NCBI GenBank assembly: GCA_033026295.1
Contig: CM065175.1
Span: forward strand, 25,524,437-25,588,436
DNA length: 64,000 bases
DNA from: Channa striata
Lineage: Eukaryota; Chordata; Actinopteri; Anabantiformes; Channidae
Direction of reading: 5' to 3'
A model generated the notes under the pieces. The model was given only the letters and a program-made list of their open reading frames with translations. It did no database searches and had not been told where the DNA came from. Shown piece by piece: positions 47,167 to 60,545 of this stretch (within the stretch, counting starts at the first letter, position 1; each line of letters starts with the position of its first letter). The position numbers and the translations under genes were made by a program.

Positions 47167-49842
47167 AGGGAACCAGTCATGGGGAAAACTGGAGGGCGGG
47201 GTTGTGTAAGTGAATTAGAGGGAGAGCTGACCGGGCTGTCTGAGTAACAACGTGCAGCTAATCTGCTGTCACAAGGCACTTGTGGCCATGATGACAACTT
47301 AAAAATGTAACACATTAAAATTTCAGCTCATCTCTGCAGATTTGCAGCCGAACTGTTTGGAGTCTGACTGAGTCTAAAGCATATTTAGTGCCACGTTTTG
47401 TATGTTTGATGAAATGCACATGGATTTTCTTTGCAGCATGTGATGACGTCTCCATGTTGGCTTAATTGGAAACGTGTGACAGCTTCTCTGAAGATGCCGC
47501 TGATTAGCATCTAATCCATTTTCCCCTTTATGCATTTGCATTTTATCAGTGGCACTAATCTAACAGGAGAGACAAATGAAAATCACGACCTCCGTTTGTG
47601 AGGATGACGCCGCCGTGCGTTTTCAGTGACGTAACTAGTGAATTTTAAATGAGTCAGGGTGACAATGGAGTAAATATCCATTTATTTTACTGTTAATCTG
47701 TAAGTCGGTGACAGGATTCGCAGAGGAATTCACACAGAGGCTGATCTGCAGTTTACATCATGAAAAATGTCCTTAAACATACCGATAATGTCACATGCTG
47801 TTCACACATAATACAAACGCCAAATAATAACGGCAAAGGAAGGTGGAGAACAAATGCTGTTGGCAGTTGTTAGGCGCCTCTGACATATTTTACCACAGCA
47901 GCGATGAGGCAGGTTGTCACACTTTTATTTCCAAACAGCAAGCACAGCTTCACAGGTAAAACTTACTGACGGTTTAGAAGCTCGAGATCCCCTGATCGTT
48001 TCCCTCCAAAAAACAATACGGGGCCAAAAAAGTAAAAAAAAAAACTGATTAGCCAAGTGCTTTGAAACTGAACTTTTTTGTTTGTTTTTAGCAGGAACCA
48101 ATGGGCTTGCAGCTGAGAGCCACAGGCAGGAAAAGCAGGAAGTATTAAAAGACCACACCATGTTAGTTTTCGTCTTTTGCTGAAATTTTCTGCAGTTGGT
48201 GACAGCAGTGATAATTACTGACTGAGTAAAACTCCTGCTCTTCTGGTCAAAAATCCCTCGATTGGCACAAAAAACAAATGTTGAAATGCTCAGAACATCA
48301 ATGCATCAGGTTCTCTCTTCACGTTCGGTTTTTCTCGCCGTATTCTGAGAGATCGTTTGTCCATCAGAAAATACAATGTGAAGGTCCAGAGGTATGTCCT
48401 CACAAATGCTGTTACTTCTATTGAAGTGTTCTGTAATATGGCCACAAATTTTTAGAAAGATGAAAGATAATGGAAAATGCACAACATTAGATTAATGCAC
48501 TGTCTCACTTCCTGTAGGCCTCACTCTTTACGCCACATTAAAGCTGTAATGATAAATGATAGAGAAAAACAAACCTGATCCTGTTACACACCTCAGTTTC
48601 CTGTGGGCAATTTATTAAAATGATTAATTAAATTGTAGTTTCGCCTAGTTTTAGTTTTGCACAAATAATTGTTTTCAAAATGGCACCACTTACTCCCATG
48701 GTCCAATGAGCAAAGTAAACAAGAAAAATTAAATAATCTAGTAAAATTAAACAACAACTTTCGTATGGTTTAATAAGGTCCCCACATTTTTTTTTTTTTT
48801 TTTTTTTTTTTAGGAAAATGTCTCAGATTTGAACTAAACGAAATATTATGTAATTATGTCTTAGCTGCTGTAGTACTGTTTACAAATCAGGGCAGGTCCT
48901 CTGCAAATATAATGTTCTAAGAAAAAACTTTCATATAGTAGCACCTTCTCTCAGGTCACCTGGCTGATGGTTTCGAAAACCACAAGTGAAAACCAAGATT
49001 TATTTTAAAATCATCAGCTATAAGCACAATATTGAAGTGAAAAATGTGCTTTCAATCCCAAAACAAATAAATTTAAATTTGTGATCTCGTAAGAAAAACA
49101 CAGAACCTCTTCAAATGAAATGGGACCATAGTCCACCTTTGTAAAATAAAGCAGCTCGATGCAGACGTGTTCTCCGTCACTGTAACTTATCATTATTTTC
49201 TTTGATTTATCGATTGTTTTGTCCATAAAGTGTCAGTCAAATGACATCACTTTGCAGATGAAACATCGCGATAAACGATCTGGACAGTTGAGATGAGAAG
49301 AGGAGTTTGGACAAAACGTCAAAATTAGCATTTGATGGTGGTGTTAATGAAACCTCATTAATGAAACTGTTACTAAAGACGTCACTATATGTATGTGTCC
49401 TGACGTTATCTTACTGTGCAGACTTTATTTCTTATGACAGTTACATTGTCTGCTGCATGTGTAAACACAATCACAATGATGAAAACTAAAGCTTATTAAC
49501 CAGAATTAGATTTAAAGCCGCAGTGTGTGACTTTCTTAACTCTCTTAACGTGGCGACAGGCTCTGAAAGGCTTCAGCGATACAGACTCATTCATCGAGCT
49601 GGTCCAAGCACAGAAATGTTCCCTGAATGTTTCTGAACGCGCCTTGTCCTTCAAGCCAAAGTATCTCGGTTTTTTTCTGTTTGACTCGTTAGATTTATAG
49701 TTTTGTTTGCTGGAATTTCCTCAGATTAACACTTGGAGGGCTGGACGGAATCGAGCGAATCAGAGAATCACAGTAGCCAAACCCGAACACTTGAGGGAAA
49801 ATACGCCATCGTTTGCACTGCAGCTGGTTCACACACCAGGTA
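43361..49842. other. Intergenic region between convergent CAPN7 and SH3BP5
   Basis: I find no exon, RNA gene or long conserved frame. Contents are A- and T-runs (for example 46945-46965 and 48788-48812), (TG)n at 46891-46909 and 47133-47163, and a dispersed repeat at 46915-47130. Short reading frames here look random. Confidence 0.55.
46915..47163 (-). repeat. Dispersed teleost repeat with telomere-like GGTTAGGGTTAGGG and (TG)n end
   Basis: AGTGAGGACCAAATG at the left, GGTCCTCACTAATTTTGACC in the middle and GTGTCCTCACAAGTAATG at the right, with GGTTAGGGTTAGGG inside and a TG run at the end, form a repeat common in fish introns. It is not a telomere remnant. Orientation is uncertain. Confidence 0.5.
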
Positions 49843-52800
49843 TTTATTGAACATCTCCACGAGTGACTTTATAGTTGAATGAAGCAGGGCATCACCTCTG
49901 CACGGTTTACAGCATGCTACAGTAAGTGCCATTTAACAGTAATAAATCCTCACTCGTCTTAAACAGTTATCAAAGCTTATGTGCAGGCAGCTAGTGTAGT
50001 TTTGCTTTTGTGACAGAAGGGGAAAATAATATTCAACCCTTCACCAAGACATTTTACTAACAGTGCTATTTACTTCTCAGGTATGAGTCCAAAAGGTGCA
50101 AAGTCCTTCCAACAGGAGATGAGAGTTGCGGCAACAACGCTGGCGTGACGTACAAGGGAATTTATATACAGCGAGTGTGACGTACAAAGTCTTTGACCAT
50201 GGAGTTCGTCCGGCAGACTGCAGATGTTCACAGTTCGTCAGTGGTTCACAAGGAGTCGAGGCAGAGTCACAGCGTCTCCTCACACCCCTTTAACCAGGAC
50301 CACAGTCTGCCTGGCCTCGGCCTTCTGGGAACAGTTGTCCGTGTTTTTGTCGGCGCGTGGACGTCGCAGGTTCAGAAAGCTGAAGCGTGCCTCCAGGCTG
50401 AAGCTCTTCTTGGTGCTGGGCACCGAGCGATTGATGTTTGTGCTGGTGGCGTGGCGTGGCCGTGGCGGCGGTGGCGGTGTTGTCCAGGTCGCCCTCTGCA
50501 CCTTCTGCCCGGTCGCCTGCAGCACAAGAAAAGGTCAGTGAATTAAAAACTGTTGTAATGCTAATGAACAAAATAGTTCTTTTGTTTTCCGCCCACATAA
50601 CAACTGCAGCCAAGGAGCCTGAGAACTATCGTCGTTTAGATTTAAGTTAAAAACAGTCAGTTGTGTCCTACACATTTAATACAATATTCTAGAAAAATCC
50701 CTTAAGTTAAAGTGTAAATTTGAGCCACATCTTGTTTATCTCGAATTCTGGTAGAGCATAGAGCCAATACTACACCACTGTCCCATTATTTATGGACCTG
50801 ACTGTACATCACGAGGTTTAGTGGGAGCACAGCTTATAAAATGCAGTGAACGACTGTAAAAAGTGAAGCCACGCTGGCGACGCTCCCCGATGCTCCAGCT
50901 ACAATCTATTCGTCACGCAAATGAGTTTTTCCATTTGGACTGACACAAGTATCGGGACGACCTCCCCTCAGCGTTGGAGGATGTGCTCCGCTCAGCACGC
51001 TGTCACTTTGACTAATCGGCTGCTCTGCTGGAGCAGGTGGCAGGACGCCGTTCTTCTTGCCCAGAATAGATTCTCAAACATCCTCCGTCTCGCTCCTGTG
51101 TTTTTGTATTTGCACAGAAACATTTCCAGCTTATGTTGAGTGTCTCACATCTGCAAATCGAATTTGCTATTAACGATGTGATGAACTGGAGCTGAGGCAC
51201 TTTAATATTGGTTTGGAGCTGCCAAACTGTCACCGTACTGTACACTGTGTGTCGGGACATGCAGATCTTTAACATGTGGGATTATTTGTGCTGTTTGTGA
51301 AAAAACGTCGAGGCAAATACATCCTCAGACAAACAACTGTGCCATGACTTATTAAAAATGAAACGAGTGGGCAATACTACGTTACCCACCGTGAATTTGA
51401 AGTAATCGATTCCCGTCTCTCACATCATTGTGGAGGAATTTTTTGCTTTACATCATGGCTTCAGTCCATTTAAAGTCCCACCACTGCATTTGAGTTGGAC
51501 TGAGGCCTGAACTTTGACTAGGCCAAATGAAAGGAGATTTACGGGTGTGACTCAATCATTGTCCTGCTGCATGACCCAATTTGGACCAAGCACATAAAGA
51601 CTAAGTTCATGGTCGACAGTTTACATTTGAATTTGTTTTTTGAAACTTTATATTGTCTAATCTGCTAAAAATTCTTAAACAATTTGTTTCTCCATCACTC
51701 ACCTCTCTCAAGGTCACATTCGGGTGATGATGCACCGCTACATTCGCTGCGAGGTCCGAGCACCGGCGAGATGAGGCCAAAGTCCGATAGAGACACGGTG
51801 CTGGGGAGGTCCAAGCTGCAGGGCCGGGACAGAGGAACCGGGGAGGACGAGGGGGAGGACGAAGAGGGAGTCGGTGACGGAGAGGCTGAGGAGGACGTAC
51901 AGGAGGAAGAGGAGCTGACGAAGGGACAGGGCGACAAGAGCTCCTGAGGACTGCTGGGAGACGAACCCAAGCTGCAGGTGGAGCGAGTCTCCGAGTCTTC
52001 TTCAGACATGATGCTGCCACCGACACACGGCTCGTCATCGAAACACACGGATGCCACTGTGAGAGGGGCAGAGAGGAGACGGTGAAAGTGAGGAAGCAGG
52101 AAGGTGGAAAATGAGGAGGGGGGCACGAAATGGGAAGGTGGTAAGTGCAGAGAAGGATGAAAGATTGAAACGGAGCATGAAATAAGAATTTAAAAGGGAG
52201 CGTGAAGGTGGAGAAGGAAGCGGAGAGGAAAGACTGAGCGGTGAAGACGTGCAGAAGAAAGTCCCTCTCTACATTCTTTCTTGACAATAACTTGCTGCAC
52301 TAGAATTTACATTTAGGCCTTTTGGCCTTTACTCTCTTAGTACCAAAGCAGGCGAAACGCTGGGTTACCATGGTAACACCACCATCATGCCAATGCTAAT
52401 ATCGTGCTAGCACGTTTTGTCCAGACTCCTCTTCTCATCTGGACTGATGACACATCGTGTCCGGTTCGTTTTCCCGTAGACGACATTTAATTAAAGTTGA
52501 TCTACCTAGTAGTTTGTAGCCTTTTATTCTGAAGGGGAGGAAGCTGTGACAGGAAGTGTCACATCAGTAACAGCAGCTATGGGGGGTAAGTGGTTTCCCC
52601 TCGGGTTTGTAGACGCACATGTTAGTGTGTGTCAGCCGGCTGCATATCGTGTTAACTAATGCTGGTGTTTTAAATTCATTCACCTCATTCTGCTCTTTAA
52701 ATTCATTAACTCTGGTTTATACACGTGCAACGTTTGTGATTCACACTAACACTGAGGAAAACGTCTGCAAAGTCACTAACATTGTCAACTTGACTCATAA

Positions 52801-55800
52801 CGAAAGTTTTAGGACTGACAAGGGATCTTTGATGAATAGAAATGAATCACCCACGTTTCTGTTAAATTACCCATTACATTGTAAAGGTTCATTCATTGTT
52901 CTAGTTGCACTAAATCAAATGTAGATGTGGTTAAATAAGAAGGTATTGTGTGTAACTGTTTTGGCTTTTACACTATATGTGTAAAGCATATAATTAAGCT
53001 TAGAATACAAACTGTAAGCCAATAATCTGCTGTAAAATTATATATTTTTTCCATCATTTTCTCAATAAAATGTCCACAATGATGTTTAGTTTACATCTCT
53101 AGCATGAAGAAAGCAGGAAATAATCATGTAAACTGCTCTGTATGACACATCAAAGCTGCAGATTAATTTTCAGTTCGGTTCATGGATTCACGTCTTGCTG
53201 AAGACATTGAAACGTGATGATTGTGTGTCACCTTCACACTGCGCACTTGGATTTTTCTGTTGGTTGTATTGTGCATTTCTTCTTCTGTGGAAATGTTCGT
53301 CATTTTTAAAATCTGTTTGACAGGCTGCATCATTTTGGTAAAAGTGTTGAAGACACTTTATTTACTAGTGTAGGTCAGGAAATGCCCGTGTGTGAGCAAA
53401 CACCGGCAGACTCTTCTCTCTTTACAGCACGTGGGAAGTAAATGACGTCCTAGTTCCGTGTGTTGGACCTAATATCTACTTTAAATGTTAACGTCATCAA
53501 CCGTCTGCCCTTCTCGTTTCCTTTCATGTCTTTTAAAACCTTGGCCTTTATCTGACTTTCAAAGAATCACAACCAGGAATTCCGAGGAGACAAGAGCTCA
53601 CTGTGCGTCTGGCTTTTTGACGTAAGCGTCTGGATCCTTGGGAAAAAGAGAAGCATACAGATGTTTGTGATGTTCTCCCTCTCACACAGAACACGTCCTG
53701 TTTACACTGTTCATCACTTAAGGAGAAGCAGAACTAAATCTCATTACAGCAAACTGACATTTTGAAGAGCTGAGCGGGTGTCACGTCAACAGCAGAGGAA
53801 GAAGATGAGGAGCTTCGACCTTTACAAACTGGCCTTTTATCTCACCAGGGTGATCGTTCGCCGTGAGCAGAGCTTATGTAACCAGCAGAGGTGACGTGTA
53901 CTCACTAGATATTTCGTCCGAGTCCAGCTTGAAGCTCGAGATGTCGTCTCCTGAAACGCTGTCGCCCTCTGCGCCGACGCCACGACCCCGCGGGCCCATG
54001 GCGGAGCTTCGCCGACGCTCGTGGATCTCGTCGGAGATCATCTCCAGGTTCCTGAGGGCCGTCTTGTACTCGCCTTTGGCCTGAGACAGTTTGGCCTGCC
54101 GCTCGTCCACATTCTTCTTCAGGTTCTGGAGGAGACGCAGTGAGCTTCAGTTTTTCTGCACATATTATGCAAACTACAACCTGTGAGATGTCGCTTCTAT
54201 ATGTGTGCCGTGAAAACATCAAGTTCTAACGCACTGCACAGCAGCGGTTTTTACATGAGTTTAGTCCACTCTGTTAGAACTGTGCTATTGTAAAGGGACA
54301 AGAGGAGTGAGTGTCTCAGCGTGAGACGTGGAACCTTTGTATTTGGCTCTGCGGCTACTTTGGAACATGCTAAGTACAGACGGGGAATCAAAGCTGACAC
54401 AGGTGAAGGCCTCTCGACGCACAAACAGAACTTAGGAAATGCGGCCTGGAGGCAGCCTCGATCTGAGCGGCGCTGTGTGGGTAGCTTACATGCTAATTAG
54501 TTAGCTCGTGAGTTATTGTTAAACTGCACCATCAGCACCCACGCTGATGTTAACTGCGCTCTTTCTTCCTAACAGCTGGGATTTGGGTTTGAGGACCCAG
54601 CCCAAAGCAGTGAGACTGCTCTGCAGCCCGTGCACACATCGACGCTGCAGTGTGGGGTCAAGGTTTGCAGCCTTAAACAGCCTAACCTTCAGCGACGGTC
54701 GACGGGGAAGTAAATCAGAGCTCAGCGGCAGTCACGTACCTCCAGCTGCAGATAGTACTTGGCCTTCATCTCAAAGTAGGGCCTGCAGAGGAAGAAGAGG
54801 AATATTAGAACAGAGGGGAAAACACAGATTACCCAGCAGAGAGCAGTATCCACATCATCACCATGGCAACCTGGAGGAGGAGAGCCAGATGAAGGGGTGG
54901 TGATGTTGGATGAGTGAACGCTGCAGAGCGGATTAACACCCTGCTGAGGCAACACGCAGCAAGGCTGGATCCAGAAGGGAAAACCTCAACAACAACGATC
55001 TGAACCACTCACTGTTAATTACATGACAAAATCCATTTTTTGTTCTCCTGTCAAAGGCTGATCTTTTATCTTATCATATTCATGTTCAGTGACAGTTCAG
55101 TACAGAATCCCCCAGTTTGAAGTTTGTCTTTAAAAAAAAAAAAAAAACACATTTAAAACAGATTTAAGGTGAAAATGTCTCAGGCCCGACGTCCTCACAG
55201 TTTGAACTCTGGCTATAGGATTTGTTGGCCGTAACAAAAAGCTTATTGGCCTGCCCCATACAGCTTCACCTGTTTGTTCCTAATGAAACATTGTGGCTGT
55301 AGTATCAAAAAACAAAAGCCAAGTCGCGCTCGTCTCACGTTAAGCCACTGGTGGAGCCGATGAGCCCTGGAAATATTTCCAAACGATTAACTCATTGAAT
55401 AAGTTGACGTCCTCTGGCCGAGATTAACAAGTCGATCGTTCTGTTTTTTTTCACAGCGTCACCTGGAACGTTGCTATTCGAAGAGCTTCAGTTTACAGCT
55501 GTTTCATTTCCTGTAACTTGTGATACTGAAGCATCAACCCGTGACTGAAGCGCTCCTGTGACACCTGACTGTTTCGTATAAAACGCTGCTGTGGTTACAG
55601 TTTCGCTGCATTTAGAGAGCAGCTGCTTTCAGCTGAATAGAGAAGAGCAACCATGACATCACGGCTTATTAAAAAAAAAAAACGATCAGAGCACGTCAGG
55701 GATGGAAATCTGTCTGAAACGAAACACTTCAAGAGAAGGTTTTTCACTGTTTCATTAAAGTCTAATGCAAAGACGGAGGCTGATTGCAGTTCGTCAAGGG

Positions 55801-57115
55801 TTTGAAAAGAAATCCTCAAGTGTCTGAGGGAGACTCGTGCTCGTCTCACACTCCCTGCTACAGGGACAAAAGGCCTTTTTCTGTAGCTGAACGTGCTGAC
55901 GGTCGGTTGTAGAGGCTCCAAACCTCACTGCGACCAGGTGGTGATGCAGGGACGGACACAAGTAGTGAGCAAGATGCTGTGGTTCTCAAATAGAAACAAG
56001 AAGCACAGCATCGACGCCCAGCTTTAATTTAGCAGCTGAAAATATCTTAAAAACTGTAATAATACTTTTCATGTGCAGCTCCCCACTCTCAAATGCATTT
56101 GGACAGTCAGCTACTCTAAATGCACGACATGAGCTGTTTTGACCTGTACAAAAACAGCCCAGTGGTTAACACTGCTGACTTTGGTGTGGTAGGGTGCAGG
56201 TTCAACTCCCAGTTTATATCTAACCTCTAATGTTCACAACAAACACCTTGACTAGAGACTGAGGAGGTACAACAAATGCTACGGCAAGGGGGAGCCAGGA
56301 CGACAGGTCAGGGGGAGATGTCTTCATCACCCCAAATATTATCATTCCAAGTCCTCGTAGTTTAAGTGTAGTTAATAAGACCATCATGGCTAAAGTTAAA
56401 GTGAAGTACCTTCTAAAGTCTACTAGAAGAGGTGGAGATTGTGGACAACTACAGACTACACAAATATACCAGAAAGTTCATAATAATGAACTGTTAAAAG
56501 TTGCTTATTTTTAACAAGGTTGACTCTTGTTGCACTAAAGACTCCAAAACCCTAGTTCTGCTGACCAAGGCTCTTACTTTGACTTGTTGATGGTGCGTTT
56601 GAGCTTCTTCTCCAGCTGCTTCATGCGACTCATTGCTGCTGTGTATTTCGCTGCCGTCTCTTTGTGCAGGAGCTCGCTCCTCGTCTTCGTGTGCTCCGCC
56701 TCCATCACCTGTAGCAGCCAATACAGGAATCGCCATCAGACCAACACAGAAAACTAGGATAAGTGTTGTGCATTGACTTCCAGGATTAGTCTACCAGTCA
56801 GGGAAGAATAACTGGTCTTAGATTAAGAAGTGGATCAGCCTAGAACAACACCATGTTTATTGAAAGTATTATTGGTATCTCTCAAATAAATCATGATGGC
56901 TTATAGTTACACCAATAATAAAGCTCGAGTTATACAACGCTCGGCCTCACCCGCTGTGTGGCGTGGTTCAGCATCTCCTGCCAGGCCGAATCAAACTGCC
57001 GGTTGTCCTCCTCCAGGAGCCTCTGCTCAGCCAGTGAGATGGTCTCCTTGGCTGCCCGCAGAACCTCTGTTGCTCTCTGGAAGTCCTGGGTGGCCTTCTG
57101 GGCCTCCAGCTGGGC
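49843..57115 (-). CDS. sh3bp5: SH3 domain-binding protein 5 (Sab), last six coding exons
   Basis: Minus-strand exons in order of translation: 57115-56951, 56708-56578, 54782-54740, 54125-53906, 52056-51703, 50516-50290 (stop TAA at 50292-50290). They sum to 1140 bases, 379 residues, with matching phases. The first three plus the start of the fourth form the long coiled coil (AQLEAQKATQDF, LNHATQR, MKQLEKKLKR, NKSKPYFEMKAKYY), the Rab11 GEF part of the family. Then come RRRSSAMGPRG, SEEDSETRS and RPCSLDLPSTVSLSDFG, the last matching the JNK-docking (KIM-type) motif of Sab, and GPRSECSGASSPEC. The protein acts on Rab11 and as a mitochondrial outer-membrane JNK scaffold. The N-terminal exons are outside the window. 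An AATAAA (49848-49843) may end the 3' UTR. The last exon has a doubtful frame (see finding). Confidence 0.93.
50280..50516 (-). other. SH3BP5 last exon with a second coding-like frame
   Basis: The spliced frame reads DRAEGAEG (as in the mammalian protein), then a His/Gln-rich tail to a stop at 50290. The frame one base later is also open to a TGA at 50280. It reads NINRSVPSTKKSFSLEARFS and onwards to a Val-rich end, with G or C at most third positions (AGC, ACC, AAG, CTG, GAG, GCC), like real coding sequence. Confidence 0.5.
56158..56220 (+). repeat. tRNA-derived SINE relic in an SH3BP5 intron
   Basis: AGTGGTTAACACTGCTGAC followed by GGGTGCAGGTTCAACTCCC has the spacing of box A and box B (GGTTCAACTCC) of a tRNA-related promoter. 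Short and degraded. Confidence 0.45.
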
Positions 57116-57660
57116 CTGGAACACACATGGAGAGAGAGTCCCTGGTCATATCTGTTAAATGCTGTGTGAATAAAGGTTGAATTGAATCTAGTGTCGCTCC
57201 GCTGCCCTTGTTCTCTCCTGAGTAACAAACACGTTCAGAACATTTAGAATCCTGAAAGCCTCCAGGTGTTGGGAGGTGGGAGTTTTGTCCAGAGACACTT
57301 CAGCAACAAACAAAACAAAGGACAGCAACAGAGGATTGTGAAAGTGTGAGCTCACGAAATGCCTCCAGTCCAGTTTATTTGATGAACGTACAAATCTGCA
57401 GTTCTGTGTGACTCAGCTTCAGACCCGTCATCCACAGATGATTTTTTAGAAGGTAACTGAACAGCTTTTTCTTTCTGGCGACCCGTCAGCGCAGGTCACG
57501 TTTTGTGTTGGGAAGCTTTGATGAGAAACACCAGACACTGTTACGATCACAGCGAGCAAAGTGAGGTAAGGATAACGTCAACTATTGTTTTGTTTATGTA
57601 AAAGTAATGACCATGGCTATTTTTCATATTTACAGACAGCTCAGTTAGGATGTTTGGGGG

Positions 57661-57684
57661 TGTGTGTGTGTGTGTGTGTGTGTG
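57661..57684. repeat. (TG)n microsatellite
   Basis: Twelve TG units. Confidence 0.9.
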
Positions 57685-60224
57685 CAAATTCAAAGTACAC
57701 TACAGGATGTCAGAGTTACGCAAATACACACTATGCAAGACAGGAATCCAGCTCATCTGTCTCACTGGGATTTTGACCAACGGTGTTTTCTGAAGAGAGT
57801 GAGAAATAATTTTTGACTCAGAGGGAAAAGCCCAGAAAGAAGCGGGGGAAGAGAGAGACGCACCATCACACTGAAGAACTTCAGAAGAAAATAACGAGCA
57901 GCAGCTGAAAACAGTTTCCAGAATGTTAAAGTTGGTTCTACTGACCCAGTTAATGTCGCCGAGTTTCAGAACCTTTCTGAATGTGTCCATTTAACAAACA
58001 AACAAACCATTTCATTGATGCCACAGGGAAGTTGCAATAAACTAACAAATGTTCTTTTGTTAAATTTGACCTACAACAACAACCCTGAACTCAGAAGTGA
58101 ATCCAGAACTTCCTGCAGCATTAAAAAACCCCACAGTCATAAAAGCTAAAATCATTGTTTATGCAACACGGCATTTTGTAGCGGCCCATAAACGCAACGC
58201 TGCATAAATTCCTCAGTGCGTCAGGAGAAGCGCCGGAGGTTTTTACAATCAGTCTGATGTTAGCGTCAGTACAGACGTCACGACTTCAGCAAACGTATCA
58301 AAGTGTGAATGTTCTGTGTCCAAAGAAAGTGAGTATTTGTAAGAGCGGCTCTGTTGTCAGTGTTGATCCGTCTTCCATCCTGGTCACACTGTCTACAGAC
58401 ACACTGACATCACCTCACGCTCACTGTAATTTCATTATCGATGCTCCTCGACGTGCAAGCGCAGCGCGATCCACACAAGCGCGGCCTTGTTGGCGTCGAG
58501 TGACGGGCTGCGTGTGCCCACACGTGCGTCTCCTGCTGCTGCATCTGGTCCCATCAGCATTTAAGACGCCGATAATCTGAGCAGGAGCTACTTTAGTTCC
58601 TGGTCCCTGATCGTCTGTTGTACGCGAGGCTCCAGTTTGTGCCACGCTCTCGTGTTGTGCAGCTGCGAGCCTCTAATGAAGCAGAGCTTCTGCGAGCGCT
58701 GTGCAAACACGATGTGGATGTTAGAGGCCTGTTACTCATCAGCGCCTGTGTCGTTTCCTTTCCCTGTGGTTTCAGTGGCTGCGCTGGTCAACAGCCTTAT
58801 TTGACATCTTCAAGTCCAGTATTTTCAGCACTTTTCCTCAAGCAGGAGGAAAATAAAAGCAAAGAATAATTAAATTATCTGTTCGTCGAGCCTCAGAAGG
58901 CCACTTGTGCTACAAAGTCTCAGCCATGTTTTCCTGCTCTACCACCTCCCACGCCACTGTCACGTTGCCCACAAGATTCCACATCCCACACGTGCCGGCT
59001 CCCTCTCCATCCTCCCCAGGCCGCCGCCTCATTCTGTCAGCGCCAACATTAAACACTCTAGTCTACTTCAGTCAAGAAGGAAGAAATAAAAGAGCAGGGA
59101 GGCTTTTTTTGTTCTTGTAACAAGGTAATGTGCCGTCAGAGGCCTGAAGGAAATCAAGGTCAATGACTTTCCAGTGAAAAAGTCTAAGTTATTGCATTTT
59201 CATAAGTGACACCAATATGCAGAAAACAAAAGCAGATTGGAACGGGAGCGTGTTGGTTTTCAGGCAGCGTGAAAATGGAGAATTTTTTGTTTTGTTCTCA
59301 GCCTCTTTCTTTCTTTCTTTGTCCTAGTTTCTCGTGTCAACATGTCAGCTGCAGGCAACACTGCCAATAAAAGGGAGAGTCGGAGAAGAAAAGATGCAGA
59401 AAGTCAGGAAATGAGGCGAGTTTCAGAATGAAGTGCACTCGGGATCATCGCAGCTACGTGACAGCATTAGGGCGTCAAACGCTTAATTTCAGTCTATGAA
59501 GAAGCAGGACGATAAAACCGCCCTACATCCTTAAAACGCACCATAAACGGGGAGAATTAACATTTCTGATTTACAGAGCAAGTCTGTTCAGAAAGTGTGT
59601 CTGCATGAAATGGAAGGAGACGAGCGGAGGGCCTGTAAACTCAGGGCGAGGTCGACATTTCGGCTGTAACTGCACTAAATCCTGCCTAAGTGGATTAAAA
59701 ACGTTTGCTCGCTCAGCACATAGTTTCCAATTTGTCGTTTCAGGACACGGTGTTTGTACTTACAGCCACTCAATTCATCCCACTTGCCCTTATTATCCCA
59801 CTTATAAGTATTTTAACATTTTTCAATCAAAAAAACAAAAATGAGCCTGTTGCTTTAACATTAAAGAAACTTCCGCACACAACATCTAAATGACGACCAG
59901 CCACGTGCACCCAGGACCTTCCCCACACTGCTGCCACAAAGGTGGAAGGACACGGTTGTAAAAAACGTCACAACTTTGTGATGCGGCTGAGGAGCCGCTA
60001 AACACAAAGATGTGGACTGATTTTGATGATTTATTTAGTAAAGGACACGAGTCCTTTAACTTCCTCACAGCTCACACGTCACGTGCCGCGAGAGTTTAAT
60101 CTAAAAAGGTGTTTCAGCCACAGATCACGTCCGTGTTTCACTGTGTGTGTGTGTGTGTGTGTGTTGTTGTGAGGCTCTGACCAAGCATGACAACAAAAGC
60201 CATACACTTCCCCATTCTTGATCT

Positions 60225-60545
60225 GCAGTGCCGCTCTGGTTCATTTCATCCCCTCCCTCCGAAACCATCTCTTCCATCTCCACCTCTGTGTTTTTGCTCC
60301 ATCTTGTCTTTCCACCTCTTCTCTCGTCATCCTGTCTCTTCCACTCTTCCCGTCCTTAGTCATCTGTCTCTTTCCATCTAGCTCCATCACTCAGCACCAT
60401 CTCAGCTTCTCCCCTCTTTTCTCTCCTTCCTGTCACTTCCTATAACCCACCTAATGTCTCTTTCTCGTCCGTTTCTCCTCTGGCCTTTCTGTTTCTCCTC
60501 TCCCGGTCCTCCTCAGCAGCTTCACTCCCTCTCGCTCCACCCTTT
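60225..60545. repeat. Pyrimidine-rich tract
   Basis: About 320 bases of mostly C and T on the plus strand without a regular period. The open frames over it are composition artefacts. Confidence 0.7.

Noticed and set aside
51684..51947. Plus-strand Glu/Asp-rich frame of 87 codons
   Set aside because: Antisense of the Ser/Pro-rich SH3BP5 exon at 51703-52056.
58257..58645. Overlapping 74-107 codon frames on both strands in a GC-rich stretch
   Set aside because: No known motif, no splice agreement with SH3BP5, and balanced openness on both strands; likely composition effect in an intron.
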